A DNA stretch of 64,000 nt, from assembly GCA_934565655.1 (NCBI GenBank), contig CAKTIE010000003.1, positions 81,228 to 145,227 of the forward strand, in the 5' to 3' direction. Of this stretch, positions 1-7,390 are shown in pieces (positions within the stretch are counted from its first letter, which is position 1; each line of letters opens with the position of its first letter). The translations under genes and the position numbers were made by a program. The DNA comes from an uncultured Oscillospiraceae bacterium. Its GTDB lineage: Bacteria; Bacillota; Clostridia; Oscillospirales; Oscillospiraceae. The notes beneath the pieces were generated by a model that did not search any database, was not told the origin of the DNA, and was given only the letters and a program-made list of their open reading frames with translations.

Positions 1-229
1 AAGGACGGTTCATGGCGACGATAACGTCAGCCTTGTCCACCAGAGGAGAAGCAACGGGCTCATCGGAAACGATGACGGAGCAGTTGGCCGTGCCGCCGCG
101 CATCTCGGGGCCGTAAGAAGGCAGCCAGGAGACGTGCTTGCCGTCCAGCATGCAGGACATAGCCATGAACTTACCGATCAGGAGCATGCCCTGACCGCCG
201 AAACCGGCAAAAATGAAAGTTTTTTCCAT
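1..229 (-). CDS. 2-oxoacid:ferredoxin oxidoreductase gamma subunit (partial)
   Basis: The first 76 residues of a gamma-type subunit are present; the gene runs off the left edge. It opens with [20 protein letters not shown], and the GFGGQG loop is the hallmark of the pyruvate/2-oxoacid ferredoxin oxidoreductase gamma domain. This subunit packs against the TPP- and CoA-handling subunits in the cytoplasm. The start codon lies one base after the stop of the beta subunit, so the two are translationally coupled in the minus-strand operon. Substrate (branched-chain 2-oxoacids or 2-oxoglutarate) cannot be decided from this fragment. Confidence 0.9.
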   Translation of the reverse strand, partial: MEKTFIFAGFGGQGMLLIGKFMAMSCMLDGKHVSWLPSYGPEMRGGTANCSVIVSDEPVASPLVDKADVIVAMNRP

Positions 230-230
230 G

Positions 231-986
231 TTATTCGGCCCCCTTGTCTTTGTAAACGCCCAGAGGATAGTAAGGGATCATGTTCTCTTCCAGCCACTTC
301 ATAGCCTCGACAGGAGACATACCCCAGTTGGTGGGGCAGGTGGACAGAACTTCGACCATGCAGAAGCCCTTGCCTTCCATCTGATACTTGAAGGCCTTCT
401 TGATGGCCTTCTTCGCCTTGACGATATTGGCGGTGGTATCAACGGCCACGCGCTCAATATAGTAAGAACTGGGAACAGCGGACAGCATCTCGCTCATCTT
501 GATGGGCAGACCGCTCCACTCCTCGCTGCGGCCAGCGGGGCAGGTGGTGGCCTTCTGGCCGATCAGGGTGGTGGGAGCCATCTGGCCGCCGGTCATGCCA
601 TAGATGGCATTGTTGACGAAGATGGTGCAGATCTTCTCGCCGCGGTGGGCAGCGTGAACGATCTCAGCGGTACCGATGGAGGCCAGGTCGCCGTCGCCCT
701 GATAGGTGAAGACCAGACGATCCTTGGCGGAACGCTTGATACCGGTAGCGACAGCGGGAGCGCGGCCATGGGCAGCCTCGTACATATCGCAGTTAAAATA
801 ATCGTAAGCAAACACGGAGCAGCCAACGGGGGCCACGCCGACGACCTTGCCGTCCAGGTTCAGCTCATCGCTCAGTTCGTCGATGACCTCGGCCACCAGA
901 CGGTGGATGATACCGTGGTTGCAGCCGGGGCAGTAATGGAACTGCTTGTCGGTCAGATACTTGGTCTTTTCAAACAGAACAGCCAT
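231..986 (-). CDS. 2-oxoacid:ferredoxin oxidoreductase beta subunit, TPP-binding
   Basis: A 251-residue TPP-binding subunit of a ferredoxin-dependent 2-oxoacid oxidoreductase. It has the CPGCNHG motif near residue 20, the TPP/Mg site GDGDLASIG near 95 and NNAIYGMTGGQ near 125. The enzyme decarboxylates a 2-oxoacid to acyl-CoA and passes electrons to ferredoxin. The length is usual for the separate beta subunit of four-subunit VOR/KOR enzymes. It lies between alpha and gamma genes with gaps of one base on each side, so all subunits come from one transcript. Clostridial relatives are named VOR or KOR; substrate is inferred only. Confidence 0.92.
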   Translation of the reverse strand: MAVLFEKTKYLTDKQFHYCPGCNHGIIHRLVAEVIDELSDELNLDGKVVGVAPVGCSVFAYDYFNCDMYEAAHGRAPAVATGIKRSAKDRLVFTYQGDGDLASIGTAEIVHAAHRGEKICTIFVNNAIYGMTGGQMAPTTLIGQKATTCPAGRSEEWSGLPIKMSEMLSAVPSSYYIERVAVDTTANIVKAKKAIKKAFKYQMEGKGFCMVEVLSTCPTNWGMSPVEAMKWLEENMIPYYPLGVYKDKGAE

Positions 987-987
987 C

Positions 988-2067
988 TTATTTACCCTCC
1001 TTCATGCTGAGAATCTTGGTGACGATCTCGGCGGTGGTGGGCATCTGGCTGCCGCAGTGACCGAAGAAATCGACTTCCTTGGTGCCGTTGATGGCCAGCT
1101 TGACATCCTCCAGCATCTGGCCTTCGTTCAGCTCAACGTCCAGGACAGCCTTGACGGAGGGCTGATTCACGACCTTGCTGACAGCGTCATAGGGGAAGGG
1201 CCACACGGTGATGGGGCGCAGCAGACCGACATTGATGCCCTGGGCCTTCAGCTCGGTGATGGCGCTCTTGGCGATACGGGCCACGGTGCCGAACGCGGTG
1301 ATGATGTAATCAGCGTTCTCGCAGTTGAACTCTTCCCACTGCTGCTCGTTTTCAACGACTTCCTTATACATGGCCTGCAGCTCATCGTTATGAACGGCCA
1401 GGCTCTCGGTGTCGATGTAGATAGAGTTGATGATACCGCGCTTTGCGGGATCGTCGCCGGGCTTCCAGCCGGTGCAGGCCCAGGGCTTCTTCTCGGGGTC
1501 GACCTTATAGTCCACCATCTCGGGCAGCTCCACGGGCTCCATCATCTGCGCGATGATACCGTCGGCCAGGAACAGGACGGGAATACGATACTTCTCAGCC
1601 TTGTCATAGGCGATCATCATCAGGTCGATGGCCTCCTGCACGGAAGCGGGAGCGAAGGTCAGCAGGTGATAGTCACCGTTGCCGCCGCCCTTTACGCCCT
1701 GGAAATAGTCGCCCTGGGAAGCCTGGATGTTGCCCAGACCGGGGCCGCCGCGCATCACGTTGATGATAACAGCGGGGACCATGGCGCCTGCGCAGTAGGA
1801 AATACCTTCCTGCTTCAGGGAGACGCCGGGGCTGGAAGAAGAAGTGATGACACGGGCGCCGGTACCGGCAGCGCCGTACACCATGTTGATGGCCGCCACC
1901 TCGGACTCGGCCTGCAGGAAGCAGCCGTCGACCTCGGGCATACGGGCGGACATGTATTCAGGAATCTCCGTTTGCGGAGTGATGGGGTAACCGAAGAAAT
2001 AACGGGCGCCGGCGCGAATAGCGGCCTCCGCAATAGCTTCGCTACCCTTCATAAGAGTCAAAGCCAT
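988..2067 (-). CDS. vorB: 2-oxoacid:ferredoxin oxidoreductase alpha subunit (VorB-like)
   Basis: A 359-residue alpha subunit carrying the pyrimidine-binding and transketolase C-terminal domains. GYPITPQTEIPEYM near residue 25 and MRGGPGLGNIQASQGD near 105 are typical of VorB/KorA proteins. It forms the active site with the TPP subunit and oxidises 2-oxoacids with CoA and ferredoxin in anaerobes. The start follows a strong AGGAGG-type site, 12 bases after the ferredoxin subunit stop. The symbol follows the usual clostridial name (3-methyl-2-oxobutanoate dehydrogenase VorB); 2-oxoglutarate is an alternative substrate. Confidence 0.88.
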   Translation of the reverse strand: MALTLMKGSEAIAEAAIRAGARYFFGYPITPQTEIPEYMSARMPEVDGCFLQAESEVAAINMVYGAAGTGARVITSSSSPGVSLKQEGISYCAGAMVPAVIINVMRGGPGLGNIQASQGDYFQGVKGGGNGDYHLLTFAPASVQEAIDLMMIAYDKAEKYRIPVLFLADGIIAQMMEPVELPEMVDYKVDPEKKPWACTGWKPGDDPAKRGIINSIYIDTESLAVHNDELQAMYKEVVENEQQWEEFNCENADYIITAFGTVARIAKSAITELKAQGINVGLLRPITVWPFPYDAVSKVVNQPSVKAVLDVELNEGQMLEDVKLAINGTKEVDFFGHCGSQMPTTAEIVTKILSMKEGK

Positions 2068-2079
2068 GTTTTTTCCTCC

Positions 2080-2298
2080 TTAGTCTTTTTCGATACGGAT
2101 TACCACATCAGGACAGGTGCGAGCGCAGGAAGTGCAGCCCACGCATGCTTCCATGTTGGTGACCTCCGCAGGGTGATAGCCCTTCGCGTTGATCTTTGCC
2201 TTGGACAGTTCAATGATACCCTTCGGGCAAGCTCTGACGCACAGACCGCAACCCTTGCAAAGGTTTTCATTGATGGTTACTCTAACCACATTTGACAC
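2080..2298 (-). CDS. 2-oxoacid:ferredoxin oxidoreductase delta subunit, 2x[4Fe-4S] ferredoxin
   Basis: A 72-residue dicluster ferredoxin. The two cluster motifs are visible as CKGCGLCVRACPKG (residues about 15-28) and CVGCTSCARTCPDV (about 52-65), each CxxCxxCxxxCP. It is the electron-transfer subunit of the four-subunit oxidoreductase, accepting electrons from the TPP site and passing them to soluble ferredoxin. The first gene of the subunit set; it sits 67 bases after the P-loop gene on the same strand with an AGAGGTG ribosome site. Confidence 0.94.
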   Translation of the reverse strand: MSNVVRVTINENLCKGCGLCVRACPKGIIELSKAKINAKGYHPAEVTNMEACVGCTSCARTCPDVVIRIEKD

Positions 2299-2365
2299 CT
2301 CTTTTCTCTTTTTTTGCTGAATTCTCTACCATATCTCTATCCCTTTTCGGGGGATATACAGGGGA

Positions 2366-3103
2366 TCAATACATTTCCTTTCTGGGATCGGTGGTGTTCA
2401 GACCGTACTCGATGTAAGAATCCCAGTCGCGGTGCATGTACACGTCGATGGCGATGGGCTTACCCACATATTTCGGATCCGGATTCCGGGCCAGGAAGGC
2501 GTCCAGAAATTCTTTCTTTCCGGTGGTATAGGCCACGGGGATGCCGGAAGCGTCAGAGACCTGCCGCAGCAGCTCATAGCCGTCCCACAGCTCCTGTTCC
2601 GTGGTCATGGTGGCAAGATTCGTATTGTTGATCATGCCGGTGATCTGCAGACGGGCGTGAGCCTGCATGCCCTCCTGCAAGCGATGGATCTTGTCCAGCG
2701 TGCTGGCCAGCGGGCGGCGGATATTGACCACATTCAGCACCTCGAGAGCGCCCTCCGGCAGATCCACGAAGTCCTGATGATAGCGGCCCAGCGCCGTGGC
2801 GCCCACATCGTCGCCGCCCACGTCGAAAATGACACTGTCCCAGTCCAGAACGAAAGCGGACTGCACCTCGGCGGGGAGGGAGAGCGTTTCGATACCGGAA
2901 CAGGCGAAGTTGGGGGAGACAAGACGGATCTCCTTCTGCTCCACCATTTTGCCCCGTTCCGTCAGCCGGAAATAGGTGTTCACCATATCCAGATCGATCA
3001 GCTCGGTGCGCTCGCCACGGGCGGCGGACTGCATGGCAAAGTTCAATGCCAGCTCGCTCTTGCCGCTGCCGTAGTTGCCGATCAGTACCTTGACTTTTTT
3101 CAT
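2366..3103 (-). CDS. P-loop ATP-binding protein of unknown function upstream of the oxidoreductase operon
   Basis: A 245-residue protein with Walker A GNYGSGKSELALNFA at residues 8-22, LIDLDMVNTYFR near 35 and a Walker B-like VIFDVGGDDVG near 92. This resembles the MinD/ParA/CobQ-type deviant P-loop fold, with a nucleotide-dependent switch region following. It ends 67 bases before the ferredoxin subunit gene on the same strand and is probably co-transcribed, which suggests a job in cofactor or complex maturation for the oxidoreductase. That link is inferred; no substrate is evident. Confidence 0.75.
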   Translation of the reverse strand: MKKVKVLIGNYGSGKSELALNFAMQSAARGERTELIDLDMVNTYFRLTERGKMVEQKEIRLVSPNFACSGIETLSLPAEVQSAFVLDWDSVIFDVGGDDVGATALGRYHQDFVDLPEGALEVLNVVNIRRPLASTLDKIHRLQEGMQAHARLQITGMINNTNLATMTTEQELWDGYELLRQVSDASGIPVAYTTGKKEFLDAFLARNPDPKYVGKPIAIDVYMHRDWDSYIEYGLNTTDPRKEMY

Positions 3104-3143
3104 CCGCTGTGTTCTCCTTTATGACTCAGGTAATGCTGTAAAG

Positions 3144-3166
3144 ACGAAAAACCGTTGGTTTTTCGT
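3144..3166 (-). terminator. Intrinsic terminator hairpin after the aminotransferase gene
   Basis: Perfect 10-bp inverted repeat ACGAAAAACC/GGTTTTTCGT with a 3-base loop, read on the minus strand after the aminotransferase stop. The U-rich 3' arm and following TCTTT give a plausible termination signal. Confidence 0.55.
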
Positions 3167-3172
3167 GGAATC

Positions 3173-3205
3173 ACAGTATCCCCTCCCCGCGGGAGGGGAT
3201 ACTGT
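3173..3205. repeat. Long GC-rich hairpin between aminotransferase and P-loop gene
   Basis: Perfect 15-bp inverted repeat (arms 3173-3187 and 3191-3205) with a 3-base loop. It lies 18 bases after the aminotransferase stop and just ahead of the terminator-like hairpin at 3144-3166 on the minus strand. There is no U-run directly after it, so it may protect or process the RNA, or work with the second hairpin. Confidence 0.7.
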
Positions 3206-3222
3206 ATCATGCAGTTGGGAAA

Positions 3223-4407
3223 TTACTTCAGGTTCTCCTTGATGGTCTGGCACAGAGCGGTGATACCCTGAACAATCTTCTCCTCGGGCATGCAGGAGTA
3301 GTTCAGACGCAGGGTGTTCTCGTGGCCGCCGTTGGGGAAGAAGGAACCGCCGGGAACGAAGGCGACCTTCTTCTCCAGGCACTTCATCTGCAGCTCCTTG
3401 GCGTCCATGTACTCAGGCAGGACGACCCAGGCAAACAGACCGCCGTCGGGACGGGTGAAGGTGCAGGGAGCGGGCAGCTCCTTGGCAAGGGTGTCCAGCA
3501 TCACGGCGCGGCGCTTCTTGTAGCACTCGCGGATGGTGTTGACGTGAGCGTCCAGATCGAACATGTCGATCCACTTGGAGGTCTCCATCTGGCCGATGGT
3601 GGAAGCCTGCAGAGAGGCGGCCTGCTCCATGAAGTTGTACTTGGCCAGGATCTCATCCTCGGCGCAGACCCAGCCCAGACGGTAGCCGGGAGCCAGGATC
3701 TTGGAGAAGGTGCCCAGATAGACCACCAGGCCCTTGGTGTCCAGGCTCTTCAGAGCGGGCATATACTCGCCCTCGAAGCGCAGCTCACCATAGGGGTTGT
3801 CCTCGATGACGGGGATCTCGTACTTGTTGACGATATCCATGAACTTATGACGGCGATCCAGATCCCAGGTACGGCCGGTGGGATTCTGGAAATCGGGGAT
3901 GACGTAGATCATCTTGACGCGCTCGGTGGTGGCCAGAATCTTCTCCAGCTCCTCCATGATCATGCCGCCGTCATCGGTGGGAACTTCGATAAAGGTAGGC
4001 TCGCAAGCCTTGAAGGCGTTGACAGCGCCCAGATAAGAGGGGCTCTCCAGCAGCACCACGTCGCCGGGATTCAGGAACACGCGGGCGGAGAAATCCAGAC
4101 CCTGCTGAGAACCGGAGGTCACCAGGATGTGATCCTTATCGGTCTTGATGTTGTTCTTTGCCAGCATGCGCTCGGCGATCTGCTCACGCAGACGGGGATA
4201 GCCTTCGGTGGAAGAATACTGCAGGGCCACACGGCCGTTTTCCTTCAGGACGGCCTCGGAAGCCTTCATCATCTGTTCGACGGGGAACAGCTCGGGAGCG
4301 GGCATACCACCGGCAAAGGAGATAATGTCGGGCTGTGCGGTCAGCTTCAGCAGCTCACGGATCTCGGAGCCCTTCAGCAGGTCCATTCTACTTGCAAACT
4401 GTACCAT
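3223..4407 (-). CDS. PLP-dependent aminotransferase, class I/II (LysN/AraT-like)
   Basis: A 394-residue fold-type I aminotransferase. The PLP-binding lysine is in TFSKILAPGYRLGW; IPDFQNPTG and EDNPYGELR are the usual substrate/cofactor segments. Family members are 2-aminoadipate, aromatic or branched-chain aminotransferases, so a role in making or consuming the 2-oxoacids used by the neighbouring oxidoreductase is plausible but inferred. An in-frame start exists 32 codons upstream, but the chosen ATG at 4407 has a clear GGAGGAAAATTTC ribosome site and the protein then begins where family members begin. Confidence 0.9.
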   Translation of the reverse strand: MVQFASRMDLLKGSEIRELLKLTAQPDIISFAGGMPAPELFPVEQMMKASEAVLKENGRVALQYSSTEGYPRLREQIAERMLAKNNIKTDKDHILVTSGSQQGLDFSARVFLNPGDVVLLESPSYLGAVNAFKACEPTFIEVPTDDGGMIMEELEKILATTERVKMIYVIPDFQNPTGRTWDLDRRHKFMDIVNKYEIPVIEDNPYGELRFEGEYMPALKSLDTKGLVVYLGTFSKILAPGYRLGWVCAEDEILAKYNFMEQAASLQASTIGQMETSKWIDMFDLDAHVNTIRECYKKRRAVMLDTLAKELPAPCTFTRPDGGLFAWVVLPEYMDAKELQMKCLEKKVAFVPGGSFFPNGGHENTLRLNYSCMPEEKIVQGITALCQTIKENLK

Positions 4408-4429
4408 GAAATTTTCCTCCTCAAATTTT

Positions 4430-4454
4430 CCGCATGCCCTTGCGCAGCATGCGG
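4430..4454 (-). promoter_or_regulatory. Leader hairpin upstream of the aminotransferase ribosome site
   Basis: Perfect 8-bp inverted repeat CCGCATGC/GCATGCGG (4430-4437, 4447-4454) with a 9-base loop, about 10 bases upstream of the aminotransferase Shine-Dalgarno. It would be in the 5' UTR of the transcript from the promoter at 4486-4514. It could stabilise the RNA, affect initiation or be a protein site. Confidence 0.5.
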
Positions 4455-4485
4455 CATAATGGTTACACCAATTTGTACCCACTAC

Positions 4486-4514
4486 ATTAAAACACACTTT
4501 CACGCTAAAGTAAA
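4486..4514 (-). promoter_or_regulatory. Putative sigma-A promoter for the aminotransferase
   Basis: On the minus strand TTTACT (4509-4514), a 17-base spacer, then TTTAAT (4486-4491). It is in the AT-rich spacer ahead of the aminotransferase. The rest of the gene-free stretch 4408-4730 is AT-rich, with no ORF or RNA gene that I can support. Confidence 0.45.
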
Positions 4515-4730
4515 CAGTAGGTTTTAGTCAAAAGCCACAAAATTTCGGAAGAATTTTCTTTTTGGTAAACTTTACAAAAATGCGGCTTTGATTGATGTGA
4601 TTTCGCCCAATCGCCGTTCGTGCGGCAAAAAAGTGTATATTTGAAGGGGAAAAACGACAAAAATCAACCCATTTTTTAAAAATTTAAATGGCAAAAGTAT
4701 TGGAAAAAATGACAATGGGGAATTGGCAGA

Positions 4731-5477
4731 TTATGGATGTGGTTCATGAGGCGGCTCCGGATCGCCGGAGGGCGCCTCCGGAATGTCCTTTTTCCTGCGC
4801 TGGCAGAGCCGGTCGTAGAACAGCAGGCCCGCCGCGCTGATGGCCAGCGTGACGGCAAAGACCAGAATGGCGCCCCAGTAATTTTTGGTGCCCAGCGCGT
4901 CGCCGCCTACGGTGGAGGTGATGATGGAGGGCAGCCGGCCCAGTGAGCAGATCAGCAGCCACACGGGGAAGCGGATGTTGGTCAGCCCGGCGAAGTAGCA
5001 CAGCAGATCCTTCGGTGTGCCGGGCAGCATGAAGATGATGAGGAACAGCAGATCACGCCGGGGCGTGGCCTGTAAAAAGCGGATGGAGCGCAGCTTTTCC
5101 CGGGAGAAGAATACCTCCGCCAGCCGCGGGCCGAACCGCCGCACCAGCAGAAAGACGCACACGCTGCCCAACGTGGCGGCCAGCATGCACAGGAACGTCC
5201 CTTCTACCGAGCCGAAGGCGTAGCCCGCCGCGATCTCGAAGGGCTCGCCGGGGATCACCGCCACCACCACCTGAAGGATTACCATGCCCATATAGGCAAG
5301 ACGTCCGCCGAAGCCGTGGGAGTTTACCCAGTCCCGGAACCGCTCCGGCTGCGAGGCAAAGCGCACCAGCGGTACGCCTACCAGCCAGATCAGCAGGACG
5401 GAGACCACGATGGCGATGCCGATGGCGATCAGTCCCAGCCGCTTCTGCTGCGTGGCCGTCAGTTCATTTCGTTTCAT
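4731..5477 (-). CDS. TVP38/TMEM64 family (DedA-like) membrane protein
   Basis: A 248-residue polytopic membrane protein. After a short N-terminal segment there is a hydrophobic helix (LGLIAIGIAIVVSVLLIWLV), then the SNARE-associated/VTT domain with PGEPFEIAAGYAFGSVEGTF and the charged VRRFGPRL segment. VTT-domain proteins are implicated in lipid scrambling or small-molecule transport. The C-terminal tail is cytoplasmic, rich in Pro and His. I place the start at the ATG at 5477, where the usual N-terminus begins; the ribosome site is weak, and the frame is open for 46 codons upstream. Confidence 0.85.
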   Translation of the reverse strand: MKRNELTATQQKRLGLIAIGIAIVVSVLLIWLVGVPLVRFASQPERFRDWVNSHGFGGRLAYMGMVILQVVVAVIPGEPFEIAAGYAFGSVEGTFLCMLAATLGSVCVFLLVRRFGPRLAEVFFSREKLRSIRFLQATPRRDLLFLIIFMLPGTPKDLLCYFAGLTNIRFPVWLLICSLGRLPSIITSTVGGDALGTKNYWGAILVFAVTLAISAAGLLFYDRLCQRRKKDIPEAPSGDPEPPHEPHP

Positions 5478-5525
5478 ATTGTATTCTGTATAGCTATCAT
5501 TGTGTGTCCTGGATGGATTATCGAG

Positions 5526-5554
5526 ATTATACCACCGGATGCCCCCGCCTGCAA
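5526..5554 (-). promoter_or_regulatory. Sigma-A promoter for the TVP38 gene
   Basis: On the minus strand TTGCAG (5549-5554), 17 bases, TATAAT (5526-5531), about 50 bases upstream of the chosen ATG. Its position supports starting translation at 5477 rather than at the upstream in-frame codon. Confidence 0.65.
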
Positions 5555-5680
5555 TGTGAATTTTGTGTCCTGTTTGTAAACATTTTGTGCGCAGACGTAC
5601 CGTGGAACGTACCATGTTGACAGACCGGTAAAAGGTGAGAAAATCACCATGCAGAGAAAACAGGGAAGGGGGAGCGCGGC

Positions 5681-5983
5681 ATGAGCAACACGTTTATCGA
5701 CCTGACACCGGAAAATATCGCCCAGGAGCACCTGTGCTGCATCATCCGCACCAGAACGGCCCATCCCGGCGTGGAGGCCAAGCGCCGGTGGCTGTCCCAG
5801 CGGCTGGCGGAGGGCCATGTGTTCCGCAAGCTGGACATCAAGGGCTGCGCTTTCATCGAGTACGCGCCGCAGGCGAAAGCCCTGCCCTGCATGTTCAACA
5901 ACTGGGCGGCCTTTTATGACGGAAAGCTTGTGACCGTCAACCAGCTGGACGGCACGGCTGTGGCAAAGCTGCTGAAAAAGTAA
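5681..5983 (+). CDS. Shortened YoaP/GNAT-like protein, N- and C-terminal parts fused
   Basis: A 100-residue protein. Residues 1-63 (FIDLTPENIAQEHLCCIIR to FIEYAP) read like the start of clostridial GNAT-YoaP proteins, which are usually about 250 residues. Residues about 66-100 (NNWAAFYDGKLVTVNQL and KLLKK) read like the extreme C-terminus of the same family. The acetyl-CoA-binding half, the cysteine-rich linker and the thioredoxin-like YoaP core are absent. This looks like a clean in-frame internal deletion, from memory of the family rather than an alignment. A GGGGGAG ribosome site precedes the ATG. Acetyltransferase activity is unlikely. Confidence 0.6.
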   Translation: MSNTFIDLTPENIAQEHLCCIIRTRTAHPGVEAKRRWLSQRLAEGHVFRKLDIKGCAFIEYAPQAKALPCMFNNWAAFYDGKLVTVNQLDGTAVAKLLKK

Positions 5984-5989
5984 CAGGGA

Positions 5990-6022
5990 AACCGCGCATC
6001 CATCACCGGTGGACGCGCGGTT
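5990..6022. terminator. Bidirectional intrinsic terminator
   Basis: AACCGCGC (5990-5997) pairs with GCGCGGTT (6015-6022), with an inner TCCA/TGGA, followed by TTTTTCT. It lies between two convergent genes and can serve both. Confidence 0.85.
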
Positions 6023-6028
6023 TTTCTA

Positions 6029-6838
6029 TCAATCAACGGTAAGGCGCAGCCCTACGCCGACCTCCTCCACCGGCAGGCACCGCAGCATGCTTGCCTTGGC
6101 CGCCAGCGATACGCAGTGGCAGGGGTACAGCCACCCCACATGGGCCGCGTGCAGCGCCGCCACGGTTTTGTCCAGCTGCGTATTCTGCGCCAGCAGGTGG
6201 AAGCCGCCGATGATCCCGGCAATGCGATCCTCTCCGGTGACCTGCTTCGCGTATTCCATAATGTTGCAGATGCCGCTGTGGGAGCAGCCGGTGATGATGA
6301 ACAGGCCCTCCTGCCCGGTATACACCAGTGCGGTATCGTCCCGCACAGTGTCGCCCTCCCATTGGCCGCCGCACAGCTGTTCACCGATGGGATGCTGCGC
6401 CTCGAAACCGTTGACGCGGGGGATCTCGCCCAGCCACAGCAGCCGCTCCGTCAAGGCGCAGGGCGTGCGGCGGGGCTGATAGCGCAGGTGTTGGGCCGCT
6501 TCCTCGGCGGAGAGCGGCGCACCGATGTCAACGGCGCCGTCCCGCTTGGGGGCGAAGCAGTCGGGATGGGCCACCAGCTCCGCGTGAAGCCGTGGATAGC
6601 GCGCCAGCAGGAACCGCAGACCGCCGGTGTGGTCATTGTGGCCGTGAGACAGGGCGATGTGGGTCAGGCGGGACAGGTCGATGCCCATTTTCTCGGCGTT
6701 GGTCAGAAAGATGTCCGAATAGCCGGTGTCCAGCAGCACCCGCGCGCCGCCGTCCTCTATGTAGTAACTGACGGCAGGCTCGCCCAGATAGTACTGATCG
6801 ATATAGGTGTTGTTGTCCACCAGAACGGTGAGCTTCAT
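6029..6838 (-). CDS. MBL-fold metallo-hydrolase (dihydropterin phosphate synthase-like family)
   Basis: A 269-residue metallo-beta-lactamase-fold protein. The dinuclear metal motif is SHGHNDHTGG near residue 85; a later metal ligand lies in GCSHSGICNI near 205 and a final His in the C-terminal GGFHLL. This arrangement matches the subfamily annotated as 7,8-dihydropterin-6-yl-methyl-4-aminobenzene 5'-phosphate synthase in archaea and clostridia; the real substrate in bacteria is usually unknown. GGAGGAACGGCCC precedes the ATG. It is convergent with the YoaP-like gene and divergent from the gene at 7000. Confidence 0.85.
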   Translation of the reverse strand: MKLTVLVDNNTYIDQYYLGEPAVSYYIEDGGARVLLDTGYSDIFLTNAEKMGIDLSRLTHIALSHGHNDHTGGLRFLLARYPRLHAELVAHPDCFAPKRDGAVDIGAPLSAEEAAQHLRYQPRRTPCALTERLLWLGEIPRVNGFEAQHPIGEQLCGGQWEGDTVRDDTALVYTGQEGLFIITGCSHSGICNIMEYAKQVTGEDRIAGIIGGFHLLAQNTQLDKTVAALHAAHVGWLYPCHCVSLAAKASMLRCLPVEEVGVGLRLTVD

Positions 6839-6925
6839 GGGCCGTTCCTCCTTGCGTGATCTTCTGCGGACTATGATACCATACTATATTTGAAAATGCG
6901 ACAGGAAAGTGCGAATTCTCTCCGC

Positions 6926-6954
6926 TTGACGTTGGTGTCGGTCAATGGTACAAT
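6926..6954 (+). promoter_or_regulatory. Sigma-A promoter for the small membrane-anchored protein
   Basis: TTGACG (6926-6931), 17 bases, TACAAT (6949-6954), 45 bases upstream of the ATG at 7000. Confidence 0.7.
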
Positions 6955-6999
6955 GATTTCCAGAAATATGTAATTACGTCGAATTTGGGGGGAACGCAT

Positions 7000-7353
7000 A
7001 TGGGATGGAGAGAGAAGCTGGCGCGGTACGGGCCCCGGCTGGGGGTTCTTGTGATCGTGCTGTTTGTGCTGGCCGCCAGTGCGTGCGTGGCCGCACGGCA
7101 GCGGCAGCAATACCAACACGACACCTTTGACGTGTATCTGGCGGATACGGCGTCTGCCCGGGCGGAGCGGCAGGCGCAGCTGGAGGCGATCCCCGCGGCG
7201 CAGACGGCGGAGGACGGCCGCATTTATGCCGCCCCGAACGGGAAGCGCTACCACAGCGATCCCCAATGCCCCGGGAAGAACAGCCGGGAGATCACATGGG
7301 ACGATGCGGCGCAGCGCGGGCTGACGCCCTGCAAAAGGTGTGTGAAGCAATAA
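7000..7353 (+). CDS. Membrane-anchored small protein with Cys/His motif
   Basis: A 117-residue protein with one N-terminal transmembrane helix (LGVLVIVLFVLAASACVAA) and a soluble outer part. Its last 45 residues hold YHSDPQCPGKN, then GLTPCKRC. This HxxxxC...CxxC arrangement resembles the small metal-binding modules at the ends of secreted nucleases and Ada-like proteins, so a metal site outside the membrane is likely but unproven. I choose the ATG at 7000 because GGGGGGAA lies just upstream. Function unknown. Confidence 0.75.
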   Translation: MGWREKLARYGPRLGVLVIVLFVLAASACVAARQRQQYQHDTFDVYLADTASARAERQAQLEAIPAAQTAEDGRIYAAPNGKRYHSDPQCPGKNSREITWDDAAQRGLTPCKRCVKQ

Positions 7354-7358
7354 GAAAA

Positions 7359-7376
7359 AGGACGGGTGACCGTCCT
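7359..7376. terminator. Bidirectional intrinsic terminator
   Basis: AGGACGG/CCGTCCT 7-bp stem with GTGA loop, flanked by A5 on the left and CTTTTCTT on the right. It lies between convergent genes. Confidence 0.85.
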
Positions 7377-7390
7377 CTTTTCTTATGCGC

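Noticed and set aside
4408..4503. A 32-residue N-terminal extension of the aminotransferase
   Set aside because: The ATG at 4407 has a strong ribosome site; the extension would cross the leader hairpin and the region close to the promoter.
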